NCBI GenBank assembly: GCA_032719365.1
Contig: CM064872.1
Span: 60,650,296-60,714,295, forward strand
Reading direction: 5' to 3'
Origin: Prinsepia uniflora
Lineage: Eukaryota > Streptophyta > Magnoliopsida > Rosales > Rosaceae
DNA length: 64,000 bases
Part shown: positions 48,050-61,700 of the stretch, piece after piece
Position numbering within the stretch: the stretch's first letter is position 1
Layout: every line of letters begins with the position of its first letter
Position numbers and translations under genes: made by a program
The notes under the pieces: model-generated
What the model saw: only the letters and a program-made list of their open reading frames with translations
What the model was told of the DNA's origin: nothing
Database searches by the model: none

Positions 48050-49179
48050 AATATTGGCCCCAAACACAAGGCAATCAATCATATGGCCCATTATCCAGCT
48101 TATGAACCTACCCGCTTCTGAAATCACTTCCTTCATGGTTCTCTATATCCAGGACTTTTCTTTCTCCTTATTTTCAAGTTCCCTTCAACAGGTCTTTCAG
48201 TGTATTCACACAATCTTTCCACATGTTCTCTCAATCCCAAGGACATTACCAATTCAAAGAACACAAATTAGATGTATACCACATAATCTATTAGGGTAAA
48301 GTTCCTTATCATCAGTCAAGGGCAATCAACAAACCTTCACTAATTCCCTACACGTAGTAAGACATAAGTGAATCCCAACAACAACATTATCAACATGTTA
48401 TAGCCCTAATCATATACAGGTCAATTTGGAAAACTTTCCCTTCTTTATTCTACTTACGAATCACGAATCAATTATCACAAATTGTCTAGCTTGTGAAGAC
48501 ATATCACTTATCTAAGGCAGGGGGTGTTTCTACCATACAATCATTTTTTTTCAATCAACAAAAATAATTAGACTTGATAGACACAACTGTAATACGTCCG
48601 CCTTCCGGCTTTTCACATATCTTATTCAGGCAACACAATTTACATCCAAACCACAATCGGTTATCCATATTCCTATTGGAGTTCCTCTTGTTATTCCTAA
48701 TCCAACAAGTCTGTTGCCATTAATTAATAGCGAAAACATTACCACACATGTCAGATCCGAAAAAGTACCTTAGTCACATTAGTTCTCAAACACTTATTCC
48801 AATCGGGAAAACATACTCACCTTTCTCCTCCGGGTCTAACATAGCAATAATTTCACTGACTTCCACTAGTGAGCTCACTTATTGTCTTAAATCATACAAC
48901 GGTTTCCCCTCATTAGTACATAACATCCACTATTCACACCACAAATCCAATCCAACATTACAGATATCAAAGAATACACTATCATACAACACATGTGTAC
49001 CTCAACTAGTCTAGGTAAGTCGCATAAACAACACATATCACATACAACCAATTTAAATCCAGTCTCAAAACTAACACGAGACGCTTATTCTCATCTCACT
49101 ACCAGGCCTTGCACGAGGCTCACATCTCGGAGGCATAACAATTCTAAGCACATATCAGAACCTAGCTTTAATACCAAGT

Positions 49180-51682
49180 TGATAGGACCCAACCCGGAAA
49201 CACTTTATATACCGTATCCAGGTCCTGCTCCCATTCGATAAGAAATCTAGAATACCAAGTGTACCCTCGAACCTTGAGAGACAAAGGAAACTTGTATACT
49301 CATGATTTCATGCCATATCAAGAAAGCATCAATCTCGAAATAAACCAGTAACTTTAGAAACCTGTCTGTCACTAAACCATATCAAGATATCTCTACAAAT
49401 ATTACTAGACCAAAACACATAATCAACAATTGTAGAAAACCCACCGTGGCAATATAGCAACATATACATGATCACACCAATGCATAAACATACCAATCAC
49501 ATAGAACGAGCCAAACTGAATTCATCAACATACAAAACCAACCAATCATCTGACCCATCATCGATGTTTGCAAGCTGAATCATCATATCAAATGTGCATT
49601 ACCAGTAGAATAATATCACTCGGGAACTACGGAGACCCAGGCTCGATGTCTGAGTATGGACCAGATCAGGAACTACAGAGCTTTACCTCGACGTCTGAGT
49701 CACGGTCCTAGTCTCAGGAACTGCAGAGTTTTACCTTGACGTCTGAGACTGCTCACAAGTCTCGAGAACTACGGAGCATCACCTCGATGACCGAGACTAT
49801 CCATCACAATATCGGTCTCGGAACTACAGAGCATTACCTCGAAGTTAGAGACCATCCAACCCGTCTGGCATCTCGAGGAGAGTCATCAAACCACATGATA
49901 ATCACACATATATCCAAAATCCACAATCATACATATACTCGGGTCATCTCATACACCAACTCCATAGTCATATACTATAGCACATACTCATTCCATACCC
50001 AAAACAAATTTCAAAAACCAAAACCCAACTCAAAATCTGAGCCTAAGTCCAAATCACAAATACGTTCAAAGATCTCGTAAAATGTGCCGTTAAAATATTC
50101 ATAAAATAATATAAAATCCCAACTCAATGAACACCATCAAAATCATATAAACATGAAATATTGAGTATAAAACCGTTTTCCAAAACTCAGTAATAATCTG
50201 AAACACAGTATACCCAATTTCCTCGCAAAACACGCCAAGTTGCAATTTCCCATAATATCATCAAAAATCCATAAAACTTGTATAAATTCCCATTAATTCA
50301 ATACCGAAAAAATCACATGAGGAAGTCATTCCGATTATAAAACCAATTCTCACAATTCAATATTAAACCAGAACACAATATAGAAAATTTCTCGTAAAAT
50401 GTGCAATAAGTAATTACTGTAAAATAACTATAAAATCTATAAAGCATACATGAATTACAATCAAGCAACTCACACAATAAATCACATAAAACCAATTAAA
50501 AATGCATCATAGGGTTTTGGGAAAACAAAGTCCACTCACACGTACCTTTTAAGCGACCGAACAGAACTACCCGCTTTTACGTAAAATCTAAGGATGTAAT
50601 CTTCTGTCAAAAATCTCATCTCCTATTAAAATAATGCCTATATCTTCGAACAGTCAAAACTTCCCTGGTGGCGATATATGATCGCCTGGTATGATTGAGA
50701 ACTATAACTTTGGTATTTAACACATACCGAGAAAAGCTCCACGTGCCCACACGTGTCAAAGAAATTCCATGTGCTTGAGCTTCATGCTAGGGGTAGTGTT
50801 CATCACCGCCAACTTCTCGCCAGACCTGGTTCTCTGCAAATGGGTCATCCGACCCGTTGGTTTAACTCGCTTCGAAACCATCCATTTCTCAACCATTTCT
50901 CGAATTTTAAATGTCTAAACTCGCCTCATTAGTTCTAGGAAGAGATCTAAGAATTCAAAAATGAGTTTTCTTACCTCCAAAGTCAAGCTCGAAACCAAGA
51001 TTCTCGGCCAAAACCCAACGTCCATCATAGAGCTTTCCCTTTTTTCCACCTTCCTGTTTTTAGGTCCAGCTCGATCCCAGAGCTCCCAGAAGGACGTTAA
51101 AGTCCTCGTTATCCAGTTACCAGCTCTCAACTTGAACTTCATGATTATGAACCCGTTGAATAAATTTCAGATTTACGGGTTCTGGGCAAATTCCAGCCTC
51201 AAAACACCACCACGCCACTCGTCTCTTCATCAAAATCTTCTCCCCTTAGTCTCTCCTTCATTTTCGTGCTCTTTCCCCCTCCTCTCACTATAACTCACTC
51301 TTGGGTCCTCACCAATCATGTCTTTGGCCATGATCCATCGAAATAACATGCCCAGCTTCGCACACACATTTATAGGCAGAGAGGGAAGTCGGTGGAGAAG
51401 CAAAATATCAGCCCTCTCTAGAATGTGACACATGGCAGCATCCTATTGATCATTATTATAAAATGATGAAAATTCCCTTAGTGGAAAAATGACCAAAATA
51501 CCCTTAAAGGTTCTTCACCCGAAACGACCTCAAACAATCTCTGATTTTGACGTGCCGCTTGTCTATGAACTTAGGATTATGAAACCTATGCAACAGTCTT
51601 CCTGGAATTCCCAAAAGAGGTCCATAGAAAAATGTCAACATTTTCACTTTTTCCAAGGGTAAAACCATCATTTTACACACTT
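49180..51682 (-). repeat. 5' LTR of element E, truncated by element F
   Basis: The plus-strand left end is TGATAGGACCCAACCC, beside the primer binding site. It is co-linear with 18313-20688. A deletion of roughly 180 bp near 49313 removes the left conserved motif; GTCCACTCAC is at 50530-50539. Five tandem units beginning GGAACTAC or near variants lie at about 49621-49830, each with a CTCG/CGAG-type hairpin. Element F enters at 51683 after CACTT (51678-51682). Confidence 0.85.
51367..51376 (-). promoter_or_regulatory. Candidate TATA box of LTR E (5' copy)
   Basis: The minus strand reads CCTATAAATG at the position equivalent to 20572-20585 in the 3' LTR. Confidence 0.5.
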
Positions 51683-54665
51683 TGACATGACCCGTCCCAA
51701 TCCCCCTAGATTATCGTGGGACGTGCCTGCTCCCGTCTGACACTGTGTGTCAAACAAGGGCTAAATTCGTCACCCACTCAGGGTCCTTCAGAGTACGCCA
51801 GGATCGTTGGTGGTATGTGATGTCTCGATCTCTGCTACAACCTGCATCTGCGATCAACCTGAAGGGTATTAAAAATCATAAAAGCTGTGAGTGGACAAAA
51901 TAACAGTTTAAAAAACATTTATATCGAAAAGACATTTATACCCTTCATGTAAAAGCATGCATACATCATGAAATAGTTATTTCAAATACTTTCTCGGAAG
52001 TAAGACGTATTGCTTCCCAATCAAAACACAGTGAAAAATGCTCCTCAATCGAAGCCAGTAACTCAGTCGGGTCTCAGCCTAAAACCAGATCATGGAAAAC
52101 AAGTATAGGTATCAGCCCAAACATAAAGTACATACAGAACCTTGGCCCAAATCATAGAACACGTGGGAACACATCCCATGGGAACTCATCCAATTGTCAG
52201 TCACGATTCACATCCTAGCATATGTGCATATAGCTCAGGACCGCTCACAATCCTAGCATGTCGCTGTGAACACATCACTCACCGTGACCCTCTCTAGATC
52301 ATCGCGAACACATCGTCAATCGATCTCAGAGACTAACATCAACACTCCTAAGTCGAGCCTCACTCAATCATTGCTTCCTGTGGCTTCTCGATAACAAGTA
52401 ATGCATCGTGACCTCTCAGGAAGGAACACACCTGCAGTTCGGAGGCGAGCGTCATATCATTTGGGACTCACCCGAATACCATTATCAATAGGGCCTCATG
52501 CGTGGAACATCACCAAATGGGTCACCACTCGAAAACCGTGTCCTACGACACTTCATATCCCAGGATTCTTCGAATCCTATCAAATCCACAACTGGGTCTC
52601 ATGCCCAAAATACCTTTCATAAAACTCATAACTGGGTCACTGCCCAACTTATCTCATGTTTGACTATACTCTAAGTCAAACCTCAAATCAACTGGGTCAT
52701 ACGCCCGAAAGATATTTCCAAAGCTGAAAACCAGTTCTCATTTCTAAAACACTTTCAAATCATAGTGCAACTAGGACTCGTGCTCGAATCTCCATTTCAC
52801 GCATCTCTGTGAAATCCTCCAAAATCGTAAATCAGTTCCTCGGTCTCACACCTCTCCATGAAACCTTTGGAATCACATAAAACACAAGCACGTAGTATAC
52901 TCGATCGAAGCCCAAACATCATATAAAACAAAAATCTCGAACTACGTGCAATAACGCATTTTCCTCTGAAAATGCCAAACAATTTTTATTTAAATCACAT
53001 GCACTCATGGCATCTCAAAACATGTTCATAAACACAAATAAAACATTTATGCATGCATCATATTCATAAAATAAATTCACTCACAGATCGTCCAAGCTGG
53101 GCCTCTAAACACGTGCCATAAGCCCCTCCGAGCTAATCCGACATCTCATAGTCATCCGGACCTGTCCAAAACATATCCAAAGGTTACTACCAACATAGAC
53201 AAGTCCATAACAAGAACCCCCAACATTCCCGGAAAAGTCAACGTGTCCCGGACACGCTTCCTTAGACTTTAAATCTCGATTTGACCAATATAACGATCTC
53301 TGATGGACTCGAAACTACCACCATTAGATTCATATCGTCAAAACCTTTAAAATGATCCTAGTCCCACCTCGAAAAATGTGCCCATGCGTTGGTCAAAGTT
53401 GACCAAAAAGACAATACTGACGTTAGCAAAATCAATGTTGACGTCAGCGGTCAACGATTAAAGTCAACACTAAAGTCATTACTGACGTCAGCAGTGACGT
53501 CATCATTGACAGTCTGACATCTGACATGTGTCAGCAGTCAGTTCCACGTGTTAGTAGCTCACGGGTCCACATGTCTGACATGTTAGTGACACGTGGCACT
53601 ATCTGATTGGTCCACGTCGCTGACGTGTCAGGCTAACTGTGAACTAATAACTGCCACGTGTCCATCTCTCATTGGGCCACGTCACCTGACAATCTGACTG
53701 GTGATGATGTCAGCCGATGTTGTCATCACCCCTAACCTTTGTCTAGGTCAACCCATTTCTCTGAACCGGGTCGTGTAGACCCGTGACCCTGACCTGGTTC
53801 GTTCTTCCAACTCTGGCCACCAAAATTGATGTCGTTGGTCCCATCCTCTTTGTCTCAATCTCGGGAAGGGATTTATGCAATTAGAACGATGAAAAACATC
53901 CTAAAATTACATGTTACAATCGATGAACAGTGGCTGGAAATTCCAGCCCCCTGCTGAGCTGCCCAGCCGTCTGTTATCTTCCGTTTCAACTCCTAGACCC
54001 TCGCAAGGACTCAATAGACACCAGAAAATCATCAGAAAACATCCTCAACGCCCAAAACTTGAATTTGAAATTCAAAATCTAAAATAGGTCTTCGATTTTT
54101 ACCTTTTTATATCATGGTCTCCGCCGTCCCTCAACCGTCCATCCATCTCAGCCTCTCACTCTCAGTCACTCAGTCATCACAGTGGGGATGGGATGAGTGG
54201 TGGTGTTTTGGGTTGCATGTTTTGGGGGGTTTCGGGTTCGAATGAAACAGATGAGGATGAAGGGGATGGTTCATGTATTTGGGGTGATAGGCAATGCATG
54301 GGTGACACTTGTCACTCATCCATTGAACCTGGCAAAATATCTGGGCTCCACTTAAGATAAAAATCCACTCGCCTTGGAATTCGTGCAATAGTTCCCTAAA
54401 ACTTTCGTGAATCATAAATTTCCTGTCGAATGTTCGATTTTGACATGCTGCTTGTCTACAGACTTGTATCTACTCGATCTACGTAATGGTTTTTGATCCT
54501 CATGCATTGGACCTCCCAAGTCAAAAGTTAACTTTTTATCCTCGTCTAGGGGTAAAATCGTAATTTCACCCTGAACGTCCGATAATTCTCGACTAATCGC
54601 CGATTAGCCTCGCTAATCCTCGATTAATTCTTTATTAATCCCGAAAATTGGGACGGGTCGTTACA
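51683..54665 (-). repeat. 3' LTR of element F (2983 bp)
   Basis: Plus-strand ends are TGACATGACCCGTCCC and GGGTCGTTACA. The polypurine tract of the F interior follows at 54666 (ATCTTTCCTCC in plus sense). The left flank CACTT is the presumed target duplication. Motifs: terminal stem 51732-51742 with 51748-51758, GTGAGTGGAC 51887-51896, ATTCACTCAC 53075-53084, inverted pair CCTGAAGGGTAT (51858-51869) with ATACCCTTC (51938-51946), and the TGACGTCA/CACGTG cluster at 53418-53685. It differs from the 5' LTR by over 10% in most places, but by only 5 of 291 bases at 53815-54105. Confidence 0.9.
53418..53685 (-). promoter_or_regulatory. Cluster of TGACGTCA and CACGTG boxes in LTR F
   Basis: TGACGTCA occurs at 53439-53446, 53483-53490 and 53495-53502, with TGACGT at 53418-53423. 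CACGTG occurs at 53545-53550, 53590-53595 (as CACGTGGC) and 53655-53660 (in GCCACGTGTCC). TGACGTGTCA is at 53621-53630, and CCACGTCAC is near 53678. These are the C-box and G-box/ABRE cores that plant bZIP and bHLH factors bind. The 5' LTR has a related cluster at 60327-60520 and 62515-62590. Stress or hormone control is inferred. Confidence 0.6.
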
Positions 54666-57600
54666 ATCTTTCCTCCTTAAAAAATTTTGTCCTCGAAATT
54701 CAAACTTACCCACTTCCAAAACGAAACTGTGGAAATCCAATCCTGCCTCCAATTCGGGCACTCTCGGGTAAACGTACACGTCCAACACAAGCACTGTACA
54801 CGTCGATACCCACTGTAACCGAAGCTTCCAAAGCTCCAACTCAACTCTCATGAAGCCACACGTCGGTTTGTAAGTCTCACTCGAGACACCAACACTCATC
54901 AATCTCGCCTGTCACTCACTCTGACAGGTTAGCTATACTAAGTTGACATCCTAGTCGGCGTTTCAGCCTGATGGTTCTTCTCATCTGATAATCGAAGCTG
55001 ACATCCTGCTTAGTGTCAGACTAGACCATCATCCACTGGATCCTGCCATCACAATGACACGAATCTCACCTCGCAGGCCATACTCAAATCTGCAGCATTT
55101 ATCAGCCTTGGTACTCACATCAGTCAACACTTTCGTTTTCCCATGCTCATGCTGACTCTCACTAGAGTCCTATCAGTACATACCAATCTGATTCTATCGG
55201 ATACCGATCCATTCCATTACCACAATATGCTAGATTGACTTCGTACTAAGCCAATCCCATCTACAACTATCGTGACCAGCTGGTAACTCCCTGCTCCACT
55301 GCGCTTCCGTTGCGCTACTCTGATCTCGACTAGCTCTCGAGTCCCCACATCGTATCTCAGGTCACTCAGCGCTCTACGCTGAAATCTTGACTCATCTCGA
55401 GTCCCAAACTATATTCTCACGTATCATGTAGATACACAATCAACATCTCATCCATCCTGGTGTATCTGGGCCCTATCGAATACTTGCCTCAGTAGAGGTA
55501 ATCACACAAATAAAAACACTAGGGTTCCTCTGGCCTACATGGCCTTGAGCTCTCGACTCACATAATCACTAAACCCTATCATTCCACTCTGCTCAAGCAC
55601 ACAATATTCGACGTCCAGCCAACATCTCAACATGTCGGAACATATCCGATCATAATCCTCGTCGAACTGTCACCATCGGATCTATTCGGATCACCATCTC
55701 ATGTCCATCTAGGACTCTATCCATTAGACAAAACGCTCATCCTTTCTGGTTACTCTCCATCTAACATACCGATCAATCGTGGTCAATCCCATCGTCCAAC
55801 GTACACTACTCATAGGTGCACCCATAGCATACCAAGTATCAAGGCACTACCCGGCGTGCTCAAGGACTGCACTCCGGCAACCTCCAACCACATACTAATT
55901 CTCATTCCCAATAAGGCTTGAACCTCAACCGTCTGTCACAAGGCTAACATCACTCCATCACAATCTCTATCCTCATATCTAACTCGAGGTATCGACTATT
56001 CATTTCTTCCTAATCGATACCCACGTATTGTCCTCGTCTCATACTTATTCACATATCTAAGATAGAGAAATACTCATTCACATATCCAAGACAGATCATA
56101 CACTCTAGTCTGAATGAATGAATTCAAAATTGACACTCATCCCCATGTCTAAGACAGATGTTGGATAATCATTTTGTCCTACCTTAGGGTCGCTACAATA
56201 CGATTCCCCTCGATAATGACCAGACTTCGATTTACTCGACTCACAATCGCCACAATCATCTCAATCATCTCGATCGTCTTGATCGTCACCACACGACTTG
56301 ATCCACTAGATCCTAGATGGATCCATACTAGCTATCTCAGCCAATATAACATGACCCATAATACCAACATGGGTCCACTACCTTGGACACTCACTCGTCA
56401 CAACCTGTGACGCTAAGTACCATCTGCTCTTCAAGTCATTCAAATTTGACTCACAGCCTAGGTGTCCAGTTCTTACACCCTCTTTGAACCCTTTAACCGT
56501 CATATCACTCCTCGTCATCCCACGTATGGAAGAATCAAGGGTGATCCAAGACGATGACATCAAAATTCATCCTATGTCATCCTGCGGCACCAAGCACCAT
56601 CTACTAAAGAGCAGAAAACGAGAAGTCTCCCTCATTGACTTCGGAATACCCATTTCCAATGCAGAATCAAGCACTCTTCTCATTGCCTCAGTCACAACCT
56701 CTCTTGATTTTGAAGTTCCAACCATGTTGGAATCGACTTAGGTATGCTTCCAAGTCCTCAACTCAGCTCCCACGGGATCACCCATCCCGAAGTGAGAACT
56801 CCCAGGTGAAGAAAGTGCATTTATTAGTAATTGGTTCCAGACCAACTCTCCGAATGTGGTAACCACCACTCTCGCCAACAACACATCAGGAATCTCCAAC
56901 ATAATCCGAAACTCATCTAAGATCGATGAGCTAACTGAGGGCATCATGCACGTGTCTGTAAACTATCAACCTTAGTATCCAACTCACCTGTCCGATTATA
57001 AAATTTATGCACATCCAAATGGATGAGTGATAAATGACACCCTTCACTACCTGATTCTCACGTCTCAACCTTTACAGGTTCAACTCCTGAGCACACCTTT
57101 GTGTCTCAAGTCTCGCAATCATGTTGACGGCCAAGCTAGAAGCTCTGACCAATCAAATCGAAAAAGCAAAGTCACCTCCTCCGACTAAGAGTATTCTCTG
57201 ATAGTTACTATAACGCTTAATACTTTTCTCAAGACTAACACTTCCATTGATTCTCTTCGGCTTCTTCCACCACCATCCCCGTCAGTATACTAGTTCGCGC
57301 GTCCCAACTCTATGGGGTCACTCCAGCACCTTACACTTGTTCCATCCATCCACAACGAGCTAGGGTACTTGTCACCAATCCAGGTATACCTCATGCCTCG
57401 CGTTGAGCCACTCGGGATCCTCTCTGTCTCACTCAGTACCCACCGAACTCATATGTTTGTCACTTTAGGGCACGTCCACCATCCTAGTCACAAACCAAAT
57501 CCTCATTGGCATCACATCACCTAGACACACACAGTGTCATTCAGAACTATCTGATCACCATTGGATTCCATTCAACTCATCTCTAGCATCTCTCACTCAT

Positions 57601-58773
57601 CTCAGTCACCTCCACTGAGGTAGTGCGGAACACTCGCCAACACCCAAAACTTAACATCTCGTTCTGTGATCGCGTTCGGGTGTAACCGAGTTGAATCCAA
57701 CATCACTGCTCGTACTGTGCATCACTCACACACCTGCGTACCATTTTCACGAATGACAAATCCTCATCGTCTTAGTCATCACTGCACATGAGCTTGTCCA
57801 GGTCAATAAGACTCGTCCACGTCTATCGATAACGTCGTCTCCCACAATCGCCTGTAGACCAATTCCAGATACACTCTGCTATCGAGACTCCATACTCATG
57901 CGTTAAACTCACCGCAGATACCAATATCTCAATACGTACTGTCCACCTCAGGATCCGGTCCACAAGTACCACACTCCGGGCACTTGTCCAATCAATCTCA
58001 AACTAGGGTTATCACGAACCCGGCTGCTCACTGCAGCACAACCATCCTGACCAATCCATCGCCCTCGACTCAAAAAAGTCGTCATACTACGATATTGGTA
58101 TTCAACCAACTAGTAACTACAATCCAAGGACCTCGTCCACTCGTAACTCTACGGCCTCCATCCGTTGGTCCCACAAGAACTTGGCACTTCCTACTCAGTA
58201 CCTAACACTGCACAACCATGACATGCCACAACCATGACATGCCACAACCACGACATGCCATTCCAAACCTTACCTGTACCGTGGCATCCCCTGCCAATTG
58301 ACATCCCTCCAAGATTTGACACACTGAAAAATGGCATCTCATGCCAAATAAGGTCAAACGTTCCTATTCTCATCAGTCTCAACTCGGGTCGTCCAAGACC
58401 ACCACTGGTACCAATTGACACAATCCCTATCTGACATGACCGCTCAACGGTCCCGACTCTCGAAGTCATCATACTAGGACAACTTGTCGACTAGGTCCCA
58501 TCCACTAGTAACACTACGGCTCTAAGCTGTTGGATTCACATGAACATCGATCCTACTCAGGATCAAACCTCTCGAAAACATGGCACCCTATGCCAATCTA
58601 ACTGTAAACCATCGCACCACGTGTCAAACATAACCTAACCAGGGTTCGATTCCACTAAATCCTCATACTCTTATTGTAACTATCAGGTTGATGACGGACT
58701 ACTACCACTACAGAGACATCACATCCAGTGCCTGCGTGTCACTCTAAAAGCAACTCATGCTCTGATATCAAAC
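54666..58773 (-). mobile_element. Interior of element F (4.1 kb), non-coding
   Basis: On the minus strand it runs from the primer binding site (plus-strand GCTCTGATATCA, 58759-58770, one change from the iMet site) to the polypurine tract at 54666. No gag or pol motif was found. The 92-residue minus frame 54624-54902 crosses the polypurine tract into the LTR and has no chromodomain or other known fold. Short CCACAACCATGACATG-like tandem copies lie at 58213-58256. The element appears non-autonomous. Confidence 0.8.
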
Positions 58774-61700
58774 TGACAGCACCCGTTTCAATTCCCTTGG
58801 ATTATCGTGGGACGTGCCTGCTCCAGTCTGACACCGCGTGTCAGACCAGGGATAAACTCGTCACCCGCTTAGGGTCCATCAGAGTACACTAGGATCGGTA
58901 ACGGCATGTGATTTCTCGATCTCTACTACAGCTCGCATCCGCGATCAATCTCAAGGGTATTAAAAACCATAAAAGCTATGAGTCGATAAAATAATATTTT
59001 ATAAAATCATTTATATCGAAAAGACATTTATACCCTTCACGTAAAAACATGCATGCATCATAAAACAGTTATTTCAAATATTTTCTCGGAAGCAAGACGT
59101 ATTGCTTCCAAAATCAAAACATAGTGAAAATGCTTCTCAATTGAAGCTAGTATCTTGGCCGGATCTCCGTCCAAAACCAGATCATGGAAAACAAGTGCGG
59201 GTCTCAGCCCAAATAGAAAGTACATACAGAACCTCGACTCAAATCATAGAACACATGGGAACTCATCCCAATGTTAGTCACGATTCTCATCCTCGCACAT
59301 GTGCATATAGTTCAGGACAACTCACAATCCTAGCATGTCGCGTGAACGCATCACTCGTCGTGACCCTCTCTAGACCATCACGAACACATCGTCAATCAAT
59401 CTCAAAGACTAACATCAACACTCCTAGTTTGAGCCTTCCTCGCTCATTGCTTCTTGTGGCTGCTCGACAACAGGCAGTGCATCGTGACCTCTCCGGAAGG
59501 AACACATCTGCAGTCCGGAGGCGAGGGTCATATCATCCGGGACTCAACCGAATACCATCATGAATAGGGCCTCAAGCATGAAACATCACCAAATGGGTCA
59601 CAACCTGAAAACCAGTGTCCTACGACATTTCATATCCCAGGATTCCTTGAATTCTATCAAATCTATAACTGGGTCTCATGCTCGAAATACCTTTCATAAA
59701 ACTCATAACTGGGCCATTACCCGACTTATCTCACGTTTGACTATACTCTAAGTCAAACCTCAAATCAACTGGGTCATACGCCCGAAAGATATTTCCAAAA
59801 CTGAAAACCAGTTCTCATTTCTAAAACACTTTCAAATCATAGTTCAACTGGGACTCGTGCCCGAATCTCGATTTCATGCATCTCCGTGAAGTCCTCCAAA
59901 ATCGGAAATCGGTTCCTTTGTTCCACGCCTCTCTATGAAACCTTCAGAATCACGCCTCTTCGTGAAACCTTCGGAATCACATAAAACAGAAGCACGTAGC
60001 ATACTCGACCGAAGCTCAAACATCATATAAAATAGAAATCTCAAACTACGTGCAATAACGCATTTTCCTCTAAACCCCCAACCTAAAAAAGTCCATAACA
60101 AGAACCCACAACATTCCCGAAAAAGTCAACTTGTCCCAAACACACTTCAGTAGGCTTTAAATCTCAATTTGACCAACCTAACGATCTCCGATCGACTCGA
60201 AACCACCCTCATTAGATTCTTATCGTCGAAATCTTTAAAATGATCGTAGTCCTAACTCGAAAAGTGTGCCTATGTGTCCCCATGCCCTGGTCAAAGTGGC
60301 TAGTCAACGTTGACCAAAAAGTCAATGCTAACGTCAGCAATGTCATCGCTGACGTCAGCGATCAACAGTCAAAGTCATCACTGACTTAGTAGTGACGTCA
60401 TCACTGACATCAGTAGTGACGTCACCACTAACAGTCTAACATCTGACACATGTTTTCTAACAGTGCCATGTGTTAGCAGCTCATGGGTCCACCTGTCTGA
60501 CATTTCAGTGACACGTGGCACCATTGATTGTGTAACGACTCGAAAATTCAAAAAAGGAAAATTTGAAAAATTTGAAGGAAATGACAATTTTGCCCCTGGT
60601 TATAAGAGCCAAAAGTTGACTTTCTGATCGGGACCTTATTTAGACATTTCGAAAAGACCGTTGGATAGGTCTCGGGATGCTGAATCTGTAGACAGGTGGC
60701 ATGCGTCAATCGGAGTCTGAGTGGAAAAGTTACGGGTCTGGAATTGTGAGGGGTATTTTTGTAATTTTTGGTGCAGGGGTAAAATGGTAATTGCCGCTGA
60801 TCCAATTGGTGAATCAGTATTTAAGTGACTCAATCAGTCTAGAAAGTGACATCTGTCACTTGAATTAGATGGATTGTTGGCTTGTTTGTGAGATGTCGTG
60901 GATAAATGCCTAACAAGGACAACAACTAACCGCCCAATCCTTTGTTTAAAATTTGATCAAATTGACTCAAAGATGAGGCCAAGGATAAAAGCCTGAGACG
61001 GTGGGACAATCCACAGAGAAAACGAGGGAGAATGAGAGGCAAATTGAGGAAAATAGGCCCCTAAACCCGAAGACCCAAACCCGTGGAAGCTTTAACCTTC
61101 CAAAATTCGAAATTGAAGAAATAGATTGTAATGATTCAAATGAGAAGGTTTATGTTATATTTTAAATTAATATTAATTCCTAAAAAATTGTGGGAAATTA
61201 ATATGATGTTAATTAAGTCCTTAGTGACCCTGAATAATGATTTTGGACAGGACTTAGAATTCCTGGAAAATGTCAAAAATTACGGAAACGCATGCAGTTC
61301 GGAAAGTGAGCGGTTTAGACGGTGTGTGAGTGGACGTTTGTTTTATAAACCATTATGCATGCATAGTTAAATGTTTTACATGATTGATTGCATGATTTGA
61401 ATTGCAATGATGTCCTGATAATGTGGCATGATTATTTGTGATTTAATGATTATTTTAATCGGTCATTTGGGCACATTTAACGAGAAATGTGCAAGTGATA
61501 TTTTGGGCTAGGCCCGGAACCAAAAAGGTTTCAAAATGGATATTTTGACTTAATTGGTGAGTCAAGGATGCTTTCTGGATTATGTTATTGTTTTCAAATG
61601 AGATTTTACGGATTTACGGGTGTAAATGGTATTCGGGCTTGAGACCCGGTCGAAAATGATTTTGACTTGGTTTAAAGTCAAGGATTTGATTGACATGTTT

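Larger units (their letters stand above)
41408..49179 (-). mobile_element. Interior of element E, non-coding, carrying a CACTA insertion
   Basis: On the minus strand it runs from a primer binding site (plus-strand GCTTTAATACCA, 49165-49176, one or two changes from the iMet site) to a polypurine-type end AACGGGGTGGC just before D1. Without the CACTA element it is about 3.6 kb. No pol domain was recognised on the minus strand. The longest frame, 43497-43865 plus, is antisense to the element. The primer-site end resembles interiors IIa and IIb. The 5' neighbour is LTR E but the 3' neighbour is LTR D1, an unexpected mix. Confidence 0.72.

Noticed and set aside
54624..54902. Possible chromodomain or integrase tail at the end of the F interior
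   Set aside because: The frame runs through the polypurine tract into the LTR, and the residues do not show the aromatic cage pattern of a chromodomain.
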